The position numbers and the translations under genes are program-made. The notes under the pieces are model-generated. The model saw only the letters and a program-made list of their open reading frames with translations. It did not search any database and had not been told where the DNA came from. From Ensifer adhaerens (lineage in GTDB: Bacteria; Pseudomonadota; Alphaproteobacteria; Rhizobiales; Rhizobiaceae), in assembly GCF_020035535.1 (NCBI RefSeq), contig NZ_CP083350.1:1250501-1314500 (forward strand): 64,000 nt of DNA, given 5' to 3'. Positions 61,830 to 64,000 of the stretch are shown here, piece after piece; position 1 is the first letter of the stretch; each line of letters starts with the position of its first letter.

Positions 61830-61880
61830 AGTGCGTTATTTTTGGTGAAATAGCGTTTCGCCGCAACGGCGAAACGCACT
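61830..61880 (+). promoter_or_regulatory. Alternative hairpins in the amidohydrolase-ATPase spacer
   Basis: The stem GCGTTTCGCCG-CAA-CGGCGAAACGC (61853-61877) is perfect. An upstream AGTGCGTT (61830-61837) can instead pair with AACGCACT (61873-61880), using part of the same right arm, so the two pairings exclude each other. Such a layout can tune read-through or mRNA stability between enzyme and transporter genes. Confidence 0.5.
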
Positions 61881-61921
61881 AAACTATCGAAATCAAGAGC
61901 CGTAAACGGCCTGAGGGAACC

Positions 61922-63466
61922 ATGGTAGCCATGTTTGAACCGCGCGTCGGCGGTCGAGCAGAGGCATACGCGACACCAGCAGCAAGCTCGCCTATCATGC
62001 GAGCTTCCGGTGTCTCGAAGTCTTTTGGTCGACACATTGCCCTACAGAACGTCAACTTAGATATCCATGCTGGTGAAGTCCATTTCGTGATGGGCGAGAA
62101 TGGCGCTGGAAAGTCGACGCTGATGAACATCCTCAGCGGTGCGTTACGCGCGGATGCTGGGTCTATATTACTTGACGGGGTCGAGGTCTCCTTCTCAGGG
62201 CCGTCAACGGCCAAGGCCGCCGGGATCGCGGTGATCCATCAAGAACTTGCACTTGTTCCGCACCTTAACGTTATCGAAAACGTGATGCTAGGACGCGAAA
62301 TTCGGGGAGTAGTTCCAGGACTGATTAGTCGCAAGCGCGAGTTTGAAGCGGCACAAGGGATACTTCAACGACTTGGGTTTTCGGATGATCTTCGAACGCC
62401 AGTCCACCGCCTGTCAACCGGCAAGCAGCAGCTGATAGAAATCGCAAAGGCGCTTTCACAGAGCGCCCGTATCCTGATCATGGACGAGCCAACAGCGTCA
62501 ATTGCTGAGAATGATTGCGAGAACCTCTATTCCATCATCGCAGACCTCAAGCGCTCGGGAGTCGGCATCGTCTATATTTCTCATCGTATGAAGGAAGTGG
62601 ATCGATTGGCTGACCGCGTCAGCATCTTGCGTGATGGACAGTTAGTGGGTTCGTCGCTTCGGGCTGAAACGACACAGGATTTGATCATTCAACAAATGAT
62701 CGGCCGAAACGCCGAGGCAGTGTTCACCCGTTCCGCTTTCTCGGCGCGCGGAGATACACTCGTCAAGTTGGAACAAGTTTGCTCATCGGCCGGTCTGAAA
62801 AATGTCTCCTTGGAAGTAAGCAGAGGGGAAATTGTGGGGCTAGCTGGACTAATGGGTTCCGGCAGAACCGAAGTCGCCCGAGCTATCTTTGGTGCAGACA
62901 AAATCACCTCCGGCTCCCTTTGGTTCAAGGGGGAAGCCAGCGATCCAACGCCGCGAATGTCGGTCAAAAAGGGCATTGCATTTGTTCCAGAGGATCGCAA
63001 GGGACAGGGACTCGCGACAGAGCGGACGATTGGAGAGAATTTGGTCCTACCGTCTCTCTGGAAATTGTTTCCCTCGGGCGTCATCGTTCACAAATGTTGC
63101 AGAGAATTGGCGAAGGAGATCTTCGATAAGCTCCAGATCTCAGCCAGGGGGCCGTCGCAACTTGCGCGCAAACTGAGTGGCGGCAATCAGCAGAAGGTTG
63201 TTCTTGGTAAGTGGTTGCCACTGGATTGCGACCTTTTCCTCATCGACGAACCGACCCGCGGAATCGACATCGGTGCAAAAGGCGAAATCCTGAAAATCCT
63301 CGAGCATCTCGTCACTGAAGGGAAGGGAGTGCTGCTGATATCTTCCGAGCTCCCGGAGCTCATCAGCGCTTGCGATCGCGTTTACGTCATGCGGGACCAT
63401 TCCGTAGCCGGCTGCCTATCGGGGAACCAGATAACGGAAGCCGAGATCATGAGGTTAACAGTCTGA
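61922..63466 (+). CDS. ABC transporter double ATPase, ribose (RbsA) type (second system)
   Basis: A 514-residue fused ATPase. Domain 1 has Walker A GENGAGKSTLMN, signature HRLSTGKQQLIEIAKAL and Walker B ILIMDEPTASI. Domain 2 has GLMGSGRTEVARAI (degenerate Walker A), KLSGGNQQKVVLGKW and LFLIDEPTRGIDIGAKGEI. Unlike the copy at 14634, the first-domain signature is canonical. GAGGGAACC precedes the ATG. It overlaps the permease start by one base, so they are coupled. No binding-protein gene is seen before the window end; it may follow downstream. Confidence 0.92.
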   Translation: MVAMFEPRVGGRAEAYATPAASSPIMRASGVSKSFGRHIALQNVNLDIHAGEVHFVMGENGAGKSTLMNILSGALRADAGSILLDGVEVSFSGPSTAKAAGIAVIHQELALVPHLNVIENVMLGREIRGVVPGLISRKREFEAAQGILQRLGFSDDLRTPVHRLSTGKQQLIEIAKALSQSARILIMDEPTASIAENDCENLYSIIADLKRSGVGIVYISHRMKEVDRLADRVSILRDGQLVGSSLRAETTQDLIIQQMIGRNAEAVFTRSAFSARGDTLVKLEQVCSSAGLKNVSLEVSRGEIVGLAGLMGSGRTEVARAIFGADKITSGSLWFKGEASDPTPRMSVKKGIAFVPEDRKGQGLATERTIGENLVLPSLWKLFPSGVIVHKCCRELAKEIFDKLQISARGPSQLARKLSGGNQQKVVLGKWLPLDCDLFLIDEPTRGIDIGAKGEILKILEHLVTEGKGVLLISSELPELISACDRVYVMRDHSVAGCLSGNQITEAEIMRLTV

Positions 63467-64000
63467 TGAGTAGAATGATGCTTCAAAACGTACAAGGGGC
63501 CTCGTGGCGGCTTCGACGTCTTGCCAGCGGACGCGCTGCAGGTGCACTCGTGGTACTGCTTATACTTATTCCGCTATTTTCCACTGTCACCGAACACTTT
63601 CTGACTTATCAGAACGTGATCAATATTGGGTTGCAGAGCTCAATACTTTTGATTGTGGCCTTGCCCGTGACGCTTGTGATTTTGACGGAAGGCTTGGATC
63701 TTTCGCCTGGTTCCGTCGTAAGTCTCTGCAGCGTCGTGTTGGCACTTCTCTTGGTTTCCGGGTACTCGTTGGGCGTGGCCAGTGTGCTGGCCATCTGCGT
63801 TGGCTTTCTCTTCGGTTGCGCAAACGGTTTTTTGATAGCAGGCTTGGGAATGCCACCTTTCGTGGTGACGCTGGGTGTCTCAGGCATCGCGTATGGCATC
63901 GCGCTCGTCGTAACGGGGGGGAACGCGGTTTCCAATCTGGGCGAAGAATTGTCAGCGTTCAGCTCGTTTGAAATCGCCGGCGTACCTTTGTTGATTTATG
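63466..64000 (+). CDS. ABC transporter permease, ribose (RbsC) type, truncated by window end
   Basis: The frame starts with ATG at 63466, sharing one base with the ATPase stop, and is still open at the window edge after about 178 codons. It begins MSRMMLQNVQGASWRLRRLA. Hydrophobic segments and the CUT2 pattern VALPVTLVILTEGLDLSPGS (about 69-88) follow, then FLIAGLGMPPFVVTLGVSGI (about 127-146), matching RbsC-family permeases. It pairs with the ATPase at 61922. The rest of the protein lies outside the window. Confidence 0.88.
   Translation, partial: MSRMMLQNVQGASWRLRRLASGRAAGALVVLLILIPLFSTVTEHFLTYQNVINIGLQSSILLIVALPVTLVILTEGLDLSPGSVVSLCSVVLALLLVSGYSLGVASVLAICVGFLFGCANGFLIAGLGMPPFVVTLGVSGIAYGIALVVTGGNAVSNLGEELSAFSSFEIAGVPLLIY

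Noticed and set aside
1..64000. tRNA, rRNA, CRISPR array, integrase-att pair or replication origin (repABC)
   Set aside because: No cloverleaf-like, rRNA, repeat-spacer, integrase or RepABC protein signals were seen on reading; a covariance-model or HMM scan would settle it.

Overview
This 64 kb window looks like an accessory region of an alphaproteobacterial genome in the order Hyphomicrobiales, most likely Rhizobiaceae, and possibly on a megaplasmid or chromid. The evidence is two tandem genes with the coiled-coil signature of the rhizobial SyrB family, an IS66 element organised as in rhizobia, many LysR-type regulators next to single catabolic enzymes, and several ABC uptake systems. I saw no rRNA, tRNA, CRISPR array, replication origin or phage structural module.

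Layout. 0-2 kb: the end of a molybdopterin oxidase large subunit. 2-7 kb: an MFS efflux gene, an old-yellow-enzyme (OYE) reductase and two LysR regulators. 7-17.6 kb: a catabolic island with a divergent TetR regulator, an ACMSD-like decarboxylase/hydrolase, an aldehyde dehydrogenase, an FAD monooxygenase, a small cupin, a ribose-type ABC importer (permease, binding protein, ATPase) and a three-domain RidA protein. 17.8-24 kb: a CPA2 cation/proton antiporter with pirin, a divergent isochorismatase-like hydrolase/LysR pair, and a CDGSH iron-sulfur protein. 24-30 kb: a PD-(D/E)xK-like protein of unknown role, an MscS channel with a cyclic-nucleotide domain, two SyrB-like genes and an RpiR regulator. 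30-36 kb: a complete ferric-dicitrate-type uptake operon (fecABCDE-like). 36-40.5 kb: oxyR, katA, an HD protein and a GlxA-type regulator.

40.8-52.6 kb: a 2-oxo-acid dehydrogenase locus (E3, then E1 alpha, E1 beta and E2). It contains a glutathionyl-hydroquinone reductase, a winged-helix/solute-binding-protein fusion that is probably the local regulator, an M24 peptidase-fold protein lacking one metal-ligand Asp, a COG0523 metallochaperone GTPase with a long His/Asp repeat, and a beta-hydroxyacid dehydrogenase. 53-59 kb: a helicase with a C-terminal nuclease-like motif. It is followed by a complete IS66 element with an exact 8-bp target duplication, which splits a 94-codon gene. 59.3-64 kb: a second catabolic/transport cluster (OYE, amidohydrolase, ribose-type ATPase, and a permease cut by the window end).

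How it works together. The 8-17.6 kb genes match the logic of the 2-aminomuconate route (decarboxylase, semialdehyde dehydrogenase, RidA-type deaminase) plus a ring monooxygenase and a dedicated importer. This suggests growth on an amino-aromatic or N-heteroaromatic compound; the substrate is inferred, not shown. Around it are many genes for electrophile and oxidant handling (two OYEs, pirin/CPA2, GS-hydroquinone reductase, OxyR/KatA). The strongest candidates for undescribed biology are the HTH/solute-binding fusion, the M24/COG0523 pair, the helicase-nuclease, the one-active-site triple RidA protein and the PD-(D/E)xK-like protein.
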